A DNA stretch of 64,000 bases from Closterium sp. NIES-65 (lineage: Eukaryota; Streptophyta; Zygnematophyceae; Desmidiales; Closteriaceae): NCBI GenBank assembly GCA_948144175.1, contig CANXME010000222.1, positions 62,001-126,000 of the forward strand, read 5' to 3'. Position 1 is the stretch's first letter; each line of letters starts with the position of its first letter. The notes under the pieces were generated by a model. That model was not told where the DNA came from, searched no databases, and saw only the letters and a program-made list of their open reading frames with translations. Positions 22,824-34,538 of the stretch are shown piece after piece. Position numbers and translations under genes: made by a program.

Positions 22824-24529
22824 CGAACGAGAGTTAGAGAGTCTAATAAACTAGGGTTTTGGAAAAAACCTATGTAGTATTCAAAATTGTTGTGTGATGC
22901 AATCACATGCATTCACGTCTGTCTGCCTCCCATCATATGTTCGTGCGTTGCATGCGTGGTGTGAGCGTGTGCAAGAAATTGTGTTTTGTGTGGTTTGAAT
23001 TTTCTGAGTGTGTACAAATGTTATTTGGCTTGAGCACATATCTGAAGTGACTTCTCTGCTCAAGAGCTCTCCGACGAACCAAGTATCGCTTCAATCGGGG
23101 CACGAACAAGAAAGTTACGAACGTTGGAAGTTCGTATGCTTTTCATATTTGATTGTGGAGACTATGGGAAGTTGTGGGGTTGACTCCATAAGGGGTATAG
23201 AATTTTGGGGGTTGGGAAATTCGTCCCCATCACTGTAGATGCTACCAAGTTGTTGGGAGAAACCAAACCAGGTTGGCAAGTGTGGCCAAGTTGGGTTGAG
23301 GTGGATTGTGGAGGTTGGGATAGTGACAAAGGTCAAAGTTGGGTTGCCTATGGGGAAGGGAATTGTGTGGCATGGGGTTTCCTTGGTTGGGGACTCTCTT
23401 AGGACCTTCCCTCTCATCCTCTTCATCCCTTCCACCTGGTTAATTGCTACTCTAACTTCCTTGTGTGAGATTATGAGAACTTTGTGATTGAGTTAAGATT
23501 CATGGCAGCATACCCCCTAGTGTGCCGAAATTGATAACTCAAGATATACTTCACCTTTCCGTACGATTCAACTTGGGAATTGTAGCCACGGAGTAGAGCT
23601 ACATCATACCTGAGTTTGGTGAAGTTTTAATCGTGAACTTTTCGTCGACGGCGTTTCTTGTGAGCGCGACTTTTCTGTCTAGAATTCTAAGCCAACGATT
23701 TTTGAGAAATTTAGGCACCTAATCTTCATAGACTCCGTCCTTAGTCTCTAACAAAAATGGGCTGCAACAATTCAGAACGACGTAGCATATTGGGTTGCGG
23801 CCCTTGAAAAGCGACATAAACAGATCAATGAATACAACATAATGCTACGACAAAAATTAGGCAAAGAAACAAAGACAGACAAAAAATTATTTCTCTTTTA
23901 CTCTCTTTCGACACTCATTCTCTCCTCCACTCTCTCTCCCACTCCCTCTCTCATTCTATTTCTTTCCCACGCTCTTCTCTCACCCAAATTCTGCCGACTT
24001 TGTTGCTGCAGCAGCTGCGGATAGCACGCCTGGAGATGAAGAGCGTGGTGGTGTCGCCTCTCCCTTAGCGCGCCTGGCACGAGCAAAAAGTTGCCAGCGT
24101 GCCAAGCACCAACAGAACGACGACACAGAGAGGATAAAAGAAGGGAAACCAAAGAGAGACATTGACGGAGGGAAACGGTGAAGACAAATACGATAGCGGC
24201 TGGATATAGAAGTAACTGAAGAAATCATACGGAAGGAACGAGAGAAACGAAAGAGAGAAAGAAACAAAATGTAGATCTACTAGTGAAAAGAAAAATAGAC
24301 TACATACTTGTGGACCTGGATTACGAGGAGTTGTGGGAACCGTGGTAGGTGAGAGTAGCGAGAAGAAAGGAGAGAGATTCAGCGGAAAGAAAAAACGAAA
24401 TCTAGAAACCTAACCACGATTTCGTCGACGTAAACCAAAGAGATGACGAAAAACTAGTCTAGCTAATAATCATTTAGTTAGTTCTAATTAGTAGCTCAGA
24501 TATTCCTCACTTAGTGGTAGGTAGATCGC
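22816..24529. other. AT-richer intergenic DNA
   Basis: 1.7 kb with base composition closer to unique DNA. Short open frames on both strands show no recognised domain. A CT-rich stretch (about 23925-24000) is followed by a short Ala-rich frame. I see no supported gene. Confidence 0.5.
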
Positions 24530-25593
24530 TTCCCATCATGGCCTGTGCTTCAATCGGGATACCCTCCTAAACTCTTTACTCACCTCTCCCAACACCTCGA
24601 AGCCGATTTGCTGGAGAAGGTTCAAGCCACAGTAACGTCCCCGCTTCGCCTTGCTCGTCTAACCTCTTTGCAGGGCCCGCATGCAGGTGACTGGCTCACT
24701 GTGGCTCCATCCTCCCTGCACATGTAGCTTTCAGAGACCGAGTGGCGCATTGCAGCAGCTATCCGCTTAGGCCTTCCTCTTCCTCACCTTTCATCTTCAC
24801 TCACCTGCACCTGCAACTCCCCGTTCACTGATCCTTCCATCCATTCTCATGTCCTTCGCTGCCCTAGCAACAACGAGCCTACAAAGGTGCACGACGCAAT
24901 CAAACGAGAAGTTCATCGCATTGCCTTGGAGCTTGGGTTCTCTGCGCAGATGGAAGACCAGCATCTCCTGCCTGGCCGCCGCACAGACATCACATGCCGC
25001 AACATTAGCTCTGGTACCACCTGGGCCTTAGATGTTTCTGTTGTTGATCCACAAAAGGGGTTTCCGCACTCCAACGCAGCTACGGTGATTGGTTCAGCAG
25101 CAGCCACTCGTGAAAGTGAGAAGACCACCCACTATGCTGCAGCACTTCATGACCGTCCAGACATCAAACTGTTTCCCCTTGTCATCGAAACCTTCGGTTG
25201 CTTCGGCTCTTCGTTCAACAACTTCCTTCGCCAATGCAGCCAAAAAGGGGCGTCACAACTCCGCGACTTGAGTGGTGCTACAGATTCTCTTCCCCTGCTG
25301 TTTGAGACCAACTTCTACAAACGGATTTCTCTGGTCCACCAACGTGAGCAGGCTCGCACTGTTTGTCGTCGTGCACAAATTCGTTTTACCGAGGGCGTCA
25401 ACCACGCACCACCCGAGGTGACTTCTCTTTCTGCAGCTGACTTTGCCTAATTTGGAGAGGACCACTGAGACATCTCAGAGGCCTATTTGTAGGCCTCACA
25501 ATAGGATTAGTCTGCATGTCTTTCCATGCACTAGGTGTCTGGATTTGCCTTGTATACATTGTACATTTACTACAGTGTCAATAAAGAGGTAGG
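24530..25593 (+). mobile_element. LINE-3 copy: decayed C-terminal fragment of the same LINE group
   Basis: The frame from 24545 to 25450 contains HAGDWLTVAPSS, then CTCNSPFTDPSIHSHVLRC (the CCHC knuckle), DITCRNISSGTTWALDVSVV (the nuclease-like block) and IKLFPLVIETFG. All align with the other two LINE C-termini. One in-frame TAG lies at 24725-24727. The 3' UTR ends GTGTCAATAAAGAGG, comparable to the CTATCAATGAAGGA ends of the others. It is more diverged than they are and has no GA tail; a tiny LTR-like repeat begins immediately after it. Confidence 0.8.
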
Positions 25594-25919
25594 TGTCAGT
25601 AGAGCTACACTGTGAGATCCCCAATCGATCTTAGGGGGGGTTACAGGCGCGTTTGTCTGGGGGGTTATGGGCGCACTGACCCGCTACTGAAACAAGCCCT
25701 TTTATCCCAATGGTCTGGTGGTTGGGATTCTGAGATGGTATCAGAGCGGTCTCGGGTTCGAATCCCGGTGTATGCACATGTTGGCCGTTGCCACTGTGCT
25801 CAGTCCTGGGCCTCCCAGTGTGGGGGGGTGTCAGTAGAGCTACATTGTGAGATCCCCGATCAATCCTAGTGGGGGTTACAGGCGCGTTTGCCTGGGGGGT
25901 TATGGGCGCACTGACCCGG
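25594..25919 (+). mobile_element. Miniature LTR-like repeat, copy 1 (142-93-LTR plan, right LTR cut)
   Basis: A 142-bp repeat (25594-25735, starting TGTCAGTAGAGC) is followed by TGGTATCAGAGC, the exact initiator-tRNA primer binding site of plant LTR elements. After 93 bp ending in a purine run (TGTGGGGGGG), a second copy of the repeat starts (25829), running to about 25919 where similarity stops. Nothing is coded. The LTR end and the following bases also read as a tRNA-like unit with box A (TGGTCTGGTGGTT) and box B (GGTTCGAATCC). It could instead be a SINE-like composite; the repeat-PBS-purine-repeat order favours a SMART/TRIM-type element. Confidence 0.65.
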
Positions 25920-26165
25920 CACCCTCCCTCTGTCTACTGGGACGACTACTTCGCCCCACAGCCATTCCGCTTTGAGCCATACGACCTACTCACCAACATC
26001 GTCAAGGTGCGCCCACTCCCTCACTTCACTTTACTTGCACTGCCCTGCCCTTGATGACTTCCAAAAACATGTGACTGCTCCCCCGTGGGGGCTCACCGCT
26101 CACCAACCTCATCCACGTTTAGGGACTCACTCACTGCACTTCAACTTTTCTGCCTTGGGCGTCTC
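25920..26165 (+). pseudogene. Fragment of an unidentified gene, copy 1
   Basis: About 240 bp nearly identical to the reverse complement of 42006-42256. It includes a conserved open stretch ([20 protein letters not shown]) followed by GTGCGC, a possible splice donor, and shared non-coding sequence. I do not recognise the protein. The match ends at GGGCGTCTCTCAC. Confidence 0.55.
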
Positions 26166-26229
26166 TCACGCGGCCAGCTATGCGCCCAACGCAGAATGAG
26201 AGACCGCAGGCCGAGTATTTTACCCTCTC

Positions 26230-28085
26230 ATCCCCGCTCATGCAATCCCTTGCCTTATGTCAGGTCAGGCCATGCACGTGCATTTCAGAATATAACTGGC
26301 ATGTTTCAGACCATGCACATGCAAATATCAGTATGAGATGGCACGGGATGAGCTCGGGGATCGGAATTCACTGGGATGGCTGCCTTGCCCACCTCCCCCC
26401 AAACCCCAAACCCCGAGGCTCCGTGGGGATGAACAGGCCTGGCCAAACCGGGCCAGGCCTAAGGCCGAACCTGGCCAGCACCCGGCCAGACTGCTGAGTG
26501 AGGGGGAAAGAGTGGGGGATGATGGAGGCAGCACGCTTGTATTCAGCCCCTCACTGTCCCTCTTGTTATTTCTCACGCCCTACCCTTCCCTCTCATCCTC
26601 TCTCGTCCACTATCTAGCCCTCGAATTCCGGGTTTAGTTATACCCTCTTTGACCTGTTATCCCATCGGGTTTTGTCCCCTCCCCTATCTTCCTCTCTCAT
26701 CTCCTCTCTCATTCTGAACCCATGTCCTACCATTCATCCCCATTTTTGTCCTCTCATGCAAGCCCCGCCTTATTCATACCCGCACATCCCCTTTTTTGTC
26801 CTGAGATGCAATCCCCTCAGTATCAAATCCATCTCTCCCCTTTTTTGTCCTCGCTTGAGCTCCTCCCTAACATACCCTCTCGTCCCCTTTGATATCCTTG
26901 TCTGCGCTTCTGCCTCTAAACCTACTACCAAAGGGCTTCTTGTTATTCCTATCAATCTATCTTTTGCCGATCGAGATATACCAACCCCCTTATCCAGCCT
27001 TCTTTTACAATTACCTTCTCTCTCATCACGTGTTACCCAATTCTTGTCGCATATCCTGCCCTCTAGTCCCCACACATTCTCTCCCATACGCTACTAGTAC
27101 CCCACATGCCAGACCTTCCCCAAACATACCCTCTTACACCCTCTCCTGCTCCCCTGAGTGAATCTGTCCTCAAATTTCTCTCATCCACTCAAACCCTCGT
27201 TATCCCATCCCAGGCTGTTCCCATCCCTATCCACCCCCCTCCTCATCCCCCCACCTTCTCAGTTACATCCCCTCTTATGTTGTTTCATGCCATACCATAC
27301 CCTTGCTATACCCTCCCCCATCCTGCCAGGGTACCCCAGATCCTTACCCCACATGCTATGCCATTTCCAATCCTACACTCCCCTCCTCTCTCCTGCTCTC
27401 CCTTATGCCCTCCCCTGCTACACCGTCACCTGTCACACTCTCTCGACCTGTCGCATTCTGTTTCGCATCCCCACTTCTGTCATCTCATGCCATCCAGCCA
27501 CCCATCCAGGGTTGATGCCCTCTCATTCACTATCACGCTGTATCTTTCCCTCACATGCAGTTTTGTCGGCCCACAAACTTTGCGGATATAATCTCACGTC
27601 CCTTCACCCCATCTCAACTGCCTAATCCTAACCCCTCTTCCCCTCTTTTTCCCTCATATCTCCTGTTATTCTCTCTTAATCGATCGCGCCGCACCTTCAC
27701 CCCTCCTATCCCCCCTAAATTTCTGTGCTTATGCAGTAATATCCTGTCAGATGCTACGCCATTCTCTACCTTGCATTCATTTCCCATTCCTTCTCCACCT
27801 AGACTTCTCCGATTCTAGGTCTGATACGTCGAACTGCCCTCACTCATCTGCTTATCTGACCTCCTACACCTTCTCGCACCTACTCTCTTTATTGTTCAGA
27901 ACTTGAGACCTCAGTTGTGGGGATCATGTCTCGCATCCAGCGTTCCAGGTGCGACCTCATTCCTGAAGATCAGTTTGTATTTTATCAATTGCTATGACAA
28001 AGCAACTGTGATTAACACCTGTACCAATACACCTGGATATGTAGCATAATATTTCTACTCCATTCCTCCTATTTTCGAACCCCCA
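26230..28085. other. Pyrimidine-rich region without a supported gene
   Basis: C+T-rich sequence with many CTCTCATCCCC-like phrases and no clean repeat unit. Several overlapping plus-strand frames (Ser/Pro/Leu-rich) are open only because of composition. Confidence 0.55.
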
Positions 28086-28262
28086 GAGTCCTTCAACAGC
28101 GTATGGGCGATGTAGTCAACATCTACCAAGGGAAGGTCTACACTAATGCAAGCGTGGCGAGGGAGGAACTGTTGTTGTTCTGTCGGCAGCAAATGATTTT
28201 GCCGCGCTTTCGTTATAGCCGCCCAAACCTCATAGTGTTGCAGTGTAACACAGTGCACCGCC
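28086..28262 (+). pseudogene. N-terminal fragment of a MULE transposase
   Basis: After a possible acceptor (ACCCCCAG) the frame reads MGDVVNIYQGKVYTNA ... LFCRQQMILPRFRYSRPNLI. This aligns with the start of the MULE protein at 35.9-39.4 kb (DAVNIHLGKVYPTADAV ... LYCRQQMVSSYFHYNRSDLI). It stops at the left end of copia element E, so it was cut there. Confidence 0.75.
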
Positions 28263-28264
28263 AT

Positions 28265-28985
28265 CCGACTGTGGCTGAGTCAGGGTAATGGTGCGGCGTG
28301 CTCTGTCCCGGGTGATCTTCAAGCCAAGGTAGCTGCGCAGTTCACCCAGGTCAGTGCACGTGTGTCTCTTCTGCAGCTCGGACTTCACGTAGGCAAGTCC
28401 AGTAGTGTCACCTGTGGCAAAGACCAAGTCGTCGATGTACATGAGGATGTAGAACGGCGGCAGAGAGGTGTCGGTGCGCAGAAACAGCGACGGGTCGGCA
28501 GTAGAAGGAACAAACCCAAGAGCCGCAAGCGTAGTCCTCAGTGTGTCGTGCCACTCACGTGGCGCCTGGCGGAGACCGTAGACTGGACGCCGGAGACTCC
28601 ACTGGGTACCAGGAGGGAAAGACCCAGTGAAGCCAAGTGGGCGACGCAGCCAGATCTCCTCGTGCACGCTGCCCTGCAAGAAAGCAGTGCTGAAGTCGAG
28701 AGAGTGCAGCTCGTAGTTACGGTGGGCAGCAACGTGCAGCAGTACCCGAAGAGTGGTCATCTTCGGGGTGGGGGAGAAGGTCTGAAAGTAATCAACTCCC
28801 TGCCGGTGACTGAAGCCACGAGCCACGTAACGCGCCTTGAAGACAGGCGGAGAACCCGGCGGCCGCTTCACCCTGAAAATCCACATGCCACTGACTATGT
28901 TCGCCCCAGGAGGGGGAACAGCGTCAACGTAGGTGCCTGTGGACTTCGAGGAAGCCATCTCTGCATCCATAGCTGCCTGCCACTG
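28265..28985 (-). pseudogene. Copia E reverse transcriptase region
   Basis: The blocks FRVKRPPGSPPVFKARYVAR, SLDFSTAFLQG, VYGLRQAPREWHDT and the catalytic YIDDLVFATGD are visible on the minus strand. Confidence 0.9.
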
Positions 28986-30059
28986 AGAGGAGTAGGGACC
29001 CTCTATCGCCTCCGCGTAAGAGCGCGGAGTCGGGATATCTAGTGCATCCGGGTCTCCCTCAGGGGCGAGCAGTACAGACGTGAGATGAGGTGAAGCGGTG
29101 GCCAGACACTGGACCTCCTCCTGCCTGTCCTCAAGGACGTCCGTGCCAAGGGCACACTCACCCCCGACGGACGGAGGACAGGCAGACTCAGACTCAGCGA
29201 CAAGACTAGCAGCGTAGTCTAGACGACAGCGCGCAGCAAAGTCGACGAACTCAGTGACAAGGGCAGACGCAGCAGAAGACTCGAAAGAAGGGTCAATGAT
29301 AGCAGTAGCAAGGAGACGCGTGACAGTAGGACTGGCAGCACGAAGAGAGTCCGACTCCGGCTCGGCAAGAGCAGGAAGAGAGGACTCAGGAGGAGAAGGC
29401 AAAGGGGCACGCAGAGGAGCAGTGGACGGACGCAGAGACATCCGGTGCATGCCAGGGACAGGAGGAGGACGCTGACGCGAACCGCGACCACTAGTGCGTG
29501 CCGTACGAACAGGCGACGCAGGACGAGACGCAGGCTCACGACGCTCAGTAAGACCTCCAGTCGGACCAGCGTAGGGAGAAGGAGCAGGCAAAGGGGAGGC
29601 AGGCTGTAGCTGTGACTAGGACTGGACAGGCTGTGGACCCTCTAAGGGAGGAGGAGGAGGACGAGGAGAAGGTGTAAGACCAAGAACCTGCTGCAGGAGC
29701 GGAATGAAGTACGGTCGGGGCCGCGTGGCGACGCCAGAAACAGCAGGGACAGCACCTGTACTCCCAGCAGGAGTACTCGCTCCACCAGCACCTCCAGCAG
29801 CACCTCCAGTATCTCCAGAACCCCCAGCAGCACAAGGAGCACTGCCAGGCAGACCGCCAGCAGTAGTCTCAGCGCCAACACCCTCAGCACGAGCACCTCC
29901 GGGACGCGCGGCAGCAGCACCCTCTGCAGCCGAAGAACCTCCAGCACCAGCAGTACGCCTCCAGCGCCGGGCAAACCACTCACGCAGCTCTTGTGGGGAG
30001 AGTGGCTCTCGGCGAGACGAAGCACCTCCAGGCGGAGAACCTCCAGGCGAAGAACCTGT

Positions 30060-30310
30060 AGGCGCAGCACCCTCAGGCAAAGCACCTCTAGGCGGAGCAC
30101 CCCCAGTCTCAGCACCCCCAGGCTCAGCACCCCCAGGCCCAGCACCCCCAGGCTCAACCCCCCCAGACTCAGTACCCCCAGGCTCAGCACCCCCTGGCTC
30201 AGCACCCCCAGGCTCAGCAACCCCAGACTCCGCACCCCCAGGCTCAGCACCCCCAGGCTCAGCACCTCCAGTCCCAGCACCCCCAGGCTCAGTTCCCGCA
30301 GCAGCACCAG
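30060..30310 (-). repeat. 15-bp minisatellite in the linker of copia E
   Basis: About 13 or more units of the GGAEP-coding repeat (plus strand CCCCCAGGCTCAGCA), followed by SPQELREWFARRWRR. Confidence 0.82.
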
Positions 30311-30429
30311 AGTCACCAGTGACCTCGACAGGCTCGACCGCGTCTACCTGGAACACACCTGAAGGGGCAGGACCCTGAGGGGGGAGGGGGTCTACCGAGG
30401 GGGGACCTGGCACCAAGAAGAGCGGGGCG

Positions 30430-31440
30430 GGGGGAGGGACGGAGTGCGGTAGGGGAAGAGGCGGTAGTAGGGTACCGAATTGTCGAATGTGACGTCCTGG
30501 GAGGACAGAACACGTCGAGTGGTGGGGTGGTAGAACTGCCACCCAGGGGCGTCGGGGGGGAACCCCAGGAAGACGCAGGGAGCAGCGCGAGGGGACAGCT
30601 TGTCCGCAGACAAGTCGCGGACAAACGCCCGAGATCCACAGACCCGGAACATTGACGCATCGCCAACCTTCCCCGTCCACAGTAGGGCTGGGGAGGTCTC
30701 CGGCCTGGAGACCCTGGGGTGGAGGTTGATCTGATGCGCCGCGTACCTGACTGCAAACGGCCACAGAAAATGGGGGGCAGCCACATGCATCATAGACGTA
30801 CGAGCGACGTCCATGACCATGCCAATACGGCGCTATGCAATCCCATTTTGCTGCGGTGAGTCCGGAAGCGTGAAGGTCTGACGGATGCCTTGCGCACGAC
30901 AGAAGGCACGCAGAAGGCCTGAGGAGAACTCTCCGCCTCTGTCCGAGTGCAGACGCAACACAGGAAAGTCCGAGCCAAAGCTGTGCCTGAGCCGGAGACG
31001 AGCTGCGCGGATCCAGTCGATCAGCACCTCAGTGACATCACCCTTGCTGCGCAAGGGGAAGACTGTGGTGTAACGCGAGTAGTCGTCAACCACCAACAGG
31101 AAGTAGCGCTCGTGACCGAGTCCACGGACGCGGGCAGGGCCCCACACGTCCATGTGAAGCATTTGCAACGGAGCCTCTGTCGGAGGAAACTGGGAGGAGT
31201 GAGGGGCAGCACGCTGGCGCCCCTCGACACAGGGGACACAGGCAGGGCCAGGGCCCTGAGGAAGGGGAGGGAGGGACCGGGGGAGACCAGACACAAGAAG
31301 ACGGGAGGCCATGCCTCTGAGCCGAAGCAGAGAAGGGTGGCCAAGGCGGTGGTGCCAGAGGAGAGTCTCGTGAGACAGACGGCGACACGAAAAGGGGGCA
31401 GACTTAGGACCAGACCTGGACGCTGCAGCTAACACCTGAC
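30430..31440 (-). pseudogene. Copia E GAG-pre-integrase and integrase region
   Basis: The minus strand encodes WHHRLGHPS, CVPCVEG, HMDVWGP, VVDDYSRY, HSDRGGEF and QQNGIA, then WTGKVGDASMFRVCGSRAF and FLGFPPDAPGW. Confidence 0.92.
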
Positions 31441-31659
31441 CAGACAAAGGGACTCTACCAGACTCAGCACCGGGAGGAGAAGCAGTGGTCAGTGTGTACA
31501 GGCTCAACCCTGGCTGGCGTGTAAACGTAGCCAGGTGGCGACCTGTGCTAGCCTCTGTGCAGTGTGTCACCCGCTGACGAGCGGGAGTGAACTGGTGGAC
31601 ACCCACATCCTGTAGGTCAGCACCACTCACCAGGCTCGTAGAGAACGAGGGGAGGTAGA

Positions 31660-32640
31660 GACCAGTCAGGGTGCCAGAGGGAGCCGCCGGACACGGGAGG
31701 ACTGTGGAGAAACGAGACAGGACAGGACCCCCAGAGGGGTCAGCCAGGGACACCGCAACCGGTCGACTAAGCGGCGTGAGAGTGGTGCGGTCCCGAAAGA
31801 AGGAGCGAGACGCCCCAGAGTGAAGGGTGAAGGTGTGAGAGGCCGAAGCCGACACAGTACCTGAGAGTGCAGACTCACTAGTACCTGGGAGCACAGACAC
31901 ACTGGCACCTAGAGAAGCAGCCTCACTGGCACCTGACGCAGCAGTACCAATGCCCGGGTCGGGCGAGAAACACCGGTAACAGTCACCCTCATCACTAACA
32001 GTCACAGCATACATGGCAGCAAGGATAGCATCAAAGTCAAAATCAAAGATGGCTACACCAGCCCTAGACAGCTCTCTCGAGCGGGGGATCTCAGAGGCCT
32101 CCGGAAACTGCTGACGCCAAGCGTCGGTCAAGCGGGCAAAGCAGCGGCGGGCGGTGTGGGTGCCCCCACATTGCTCACCCGCGCGGTCGCCGGTGCGAAG
32201 GACGTAGGTGCAGGGACCGAACGCCCCACCACGCTGACGCTGCGAGTACCACTCACGGAGCTGCTGAGGGGCGGGGACGTCGCAAGAGCGCTGCTGCTGC
32301 TGCTGCTGGCGCTGACCACCCCCAGTGCTGCTCCGCTGGGACGAGCCACTCCGACCACCTCCACCACCGCCACCCCCGCCTCCGTCGCCACCGCCGCCAC
32401 CGTCACCCTCGCCCCCGCAGCTCCCACCGCCACCTGCACCGCCACCTCCACCGCCACCTCCGCCTCCACTGCCGCCACTAGTACCTCCACCCCCGCCACC
32501 ACCTCCACCGCCACCCCCACTCCCCCCGCCTCCCCCACCTCCTCCGCTACCGCCCCTGCTAGCTCCACCCGCTCCCTTGCCCCCCTTGCCCCTGCCAGAG
32601 CGGCGCCTACCGCTGGGGGCAGACGCCGCACCGACCGACT
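31660..32640 (-). pseudogene. Copia E Gly-rich run, LREW motif, zinc motif and protease
   Basis: A poly-glycine stretch encoded by GGN repeats is followed by VPAPQQLREWYSQRQ. The long-spaced CTYVLRTGDRAGEQC ... H-x4-CF motif comes next, then the protease region with RSFFRDRTTLTPL (31770-31830). Confidence 0.85.
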
Positions 32641-33370
32641 CTAGACCAACGAGGTCGGCCGCAGCAGCAGAGGCGACAGAGGGTAACAGGGGGGAAGGAG
32701 AACACCCCTCAAAGATGGGGGTGCGGGGGTCACCACGAGAGGCCCCTACAGCGACTATGCTCTTCTCGGCCGCTAGCAAGGACTTCTCGAGGAGGTCGAC
32801 AGTGAGGGTGGTGGGACAGACAGAGAGAAACTGGTCCCTAACAGCACGAAGGGACTTAGGGAGACGGGTGACTAGAAAGTAGAGGGTGATGTACATGGGA
32901 GGGGGGTTTTCGGCGCAGAAGGCAGCAGGAAGCGCATCTTGGTAGCGAGTGTCACTAGCGCGAAGGTGGGTAAAGAGGTTAGCGACTGTAGGAAAGGCAG
33001 CAAGGTCAGCGAAGAGGTACGGTAGCATGAGGCGGCTCAGCGTAGCAGAGGAAGGGGAGGAGTAGCGCGCAACCACAGCGTCGTACAAGGCCTGAGCGGT
33101 CTTGCACTGACTAAAGTGTGCGCGCTCGGAGGAAGGGAGGTGGCGACGCACAGCAAGACGTGCAACAGCATCGCGTGAGGCCCACTTGGAGCGCACAGTG
33201 GGGTCAGCATCAGCAGGAGGGGCAGGTACAGCGTCAGAGACAAAGTCAAAGAGAGAAACTTCATCTACCGTATCGCAAAGCAAGTACAGCTAAAGGTCGT
33301 TGACCCAGACCGCAAAGTCAATGGCGCGACCCTCAGCGTCAAAAGCCAGGACACTGGGGGTGGCCATGAT
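32640..33370 (-). pseudogene. Copia E gag core
   Basis: It has a copia-type gag with the blocks KWASRDAVARLAVRRHLPSS, ALYDAVVARYSSPSSATLSR and FPTVANLFTHLRASDTRYQD. Such gag forms the particle shell. It is homologous to the gag of element C (54188 onward). A Gly-rich run (32325-32620) lies between it and the zinc-motif. Fossil part. Confidence 0.85.
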
Positions 33371-33479
33371 AGCAGCTGAAAGTCTCACCGGACAGGAAGG
33401 GTCGGGTCGCTCAGCAGCACAGCAACACAGTAGCACACCAAATCCGCCGGCCCAGGAGCAGTAGCAGCTCCACAGGAGC

Positions 33480-34320
33480 AGGAGCTCGGCACCTCAGACG
33501 GCTCGGGCGGCTCGGGCGGCTAGGGTGGCTCGGGCACGCAGCAGCACGGGCGGCTCGGGCGGCTCTGCTGCTCGTGCGGTTCGTGCGGCTCGGGTGACGC
33601 TGGGGCTCACGGGCGGCGCGGGCGTCGTGGCGGGCGGCTCACGGGCGGCTCGCGGGCGGCTCATGGGCGGCTGCACGGGCGGCTGGGGCGGCTCACGGGC
33701 GGCTCGTGGGGTTGCTGCACGGACGGGTGCACGGGCGGCTGCACGGGCGGTTGCACGGGCGGTGCACGGGCGGCTCACGGGCGGCTGCACGGGTGGCGCG
33801 TCGGGCGGCAGCACGGGCGGTTGCACGGGCGGCTGCACGGGCGGTTCACGGGCTGCTGCACGGACGGCTGTACGGGCGGCTGCACGGGCGGCGCGTCGGG
33901 CTGCTGAGGGCGACGCACGGGCAGCCCACGGGCGGCTAGCGGGCGTCGGGCGGCGCGCAGGCGACGGGCGGGTAGTGGGCGCCGGGCGGCTAGCGGGCGT
34001 CGGGCGGCTAGCGGGCGTCGGGCGGCTAGCGGGCGTCGGGCGGCTGGCCCGTCGGGCGGCTAGCGCACGGGCGGCCCTGGGTGGCGCACGGGCGGCTCTG
34101 GGCAGCGCGCGGGCGCTAGGGCGCTAGGGCGCTAGGGCGGGCAGCGGGTCGTGAGAGCGCTAGGGCGCGAGGGCGGGCAGCGCGCGGGCGCTAGGGCGCT
34201 AGGGCGCGAGGGCGTGCAGCGGGGCGCGGGCGCTAAGGCGGCGCTCGGGCTGCTAGGGCGGGCGGCGCGCTAAGGCGGAGCTCGGGCCGTAGGGCAGATC
34301 GAAAAAAAAGTAAGAGCAAG
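33480..34320 (-). repeat. GC-rich leader array of copia E
   Basis: Tandem variants of CACGGGCGGCTG and GGGCGTCGGGCGGCTAGC between the primer binding site and gag. Confidence 0.75.
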
Positions 34321-34354
34321 GGCCCGGAGCGCGCTCCGGGCAGAAAAAAAAAAT

Positions 34355-34406
34355 CGATGTGGTGGGCCCTAAGCACAGTTCCCACGGGGGAACCTGCTCG
34401 ATACCA
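34355..34406 (-). promoter_or_regulatory. Extended primer binding site of copia E
   Basis: The plus strand reads GGTGGGCCCTA ... GGAACCTGCTCGATACCA against the LTR. These are the blocks of initiator tRNA-Met from anticodon arm to 3' CCA, in order. Confidence 0.7.
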
Positions 34407-34538
34407 TGACAGAATTAGAACGAGAATGAAATGACTATGAACGAAGTGAGTACAAATAGGAAACCCTAGTTGGGTTGTACCCCCTATGGGATACCCCACT
34501 ATAGCCTACACAAATAAGTAAGCTATAATATTCTGACA
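34407..34538 (-). repeat. 5' LTR of copia E (132 bp)
   Basis: In element sense it runs from TGTCAGAATATTATAGC to ATTCTGTCA, followed by TGGTATCGAGCAGG. Confidence 0.88.

Larger units (their letters stand above)
28263..34538 (-). mobile_element. Copia element E, 3' end missing
   Basis: In element order (right to left) it has a 5' LTR (34407-34538), an extended primer binding site, a GC leader, gag, the zinc-motif, protease, integrase, linker and reverse transcriptase. RNase H and the 3' LTR are missing; the left end abuts a MULE fragment. The gag-protease-integrase part is long and largely open, so E is among the better preserved copies, with only a few breaks. Age cannot be read from LTRs because one is gone. 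Confidence 0.9.

Noticed and set aside
26672-27825. Several Ser/Pro-rich frames as small genes
   Set aside because: Overlapping frames in all phases of a CT-rich stretch; no motif, no splice signals of note.
28362-29042. Plus-strand frame opposite copia E RT
   Set aside because: It is an antisense shadow of the RT coding region.
29704-30378. Pro/Ala-rich frame antisense to the copia linker
   Set aside because: It mirrors the 15-bp GGAEP array; the same shadow appears in every copy.
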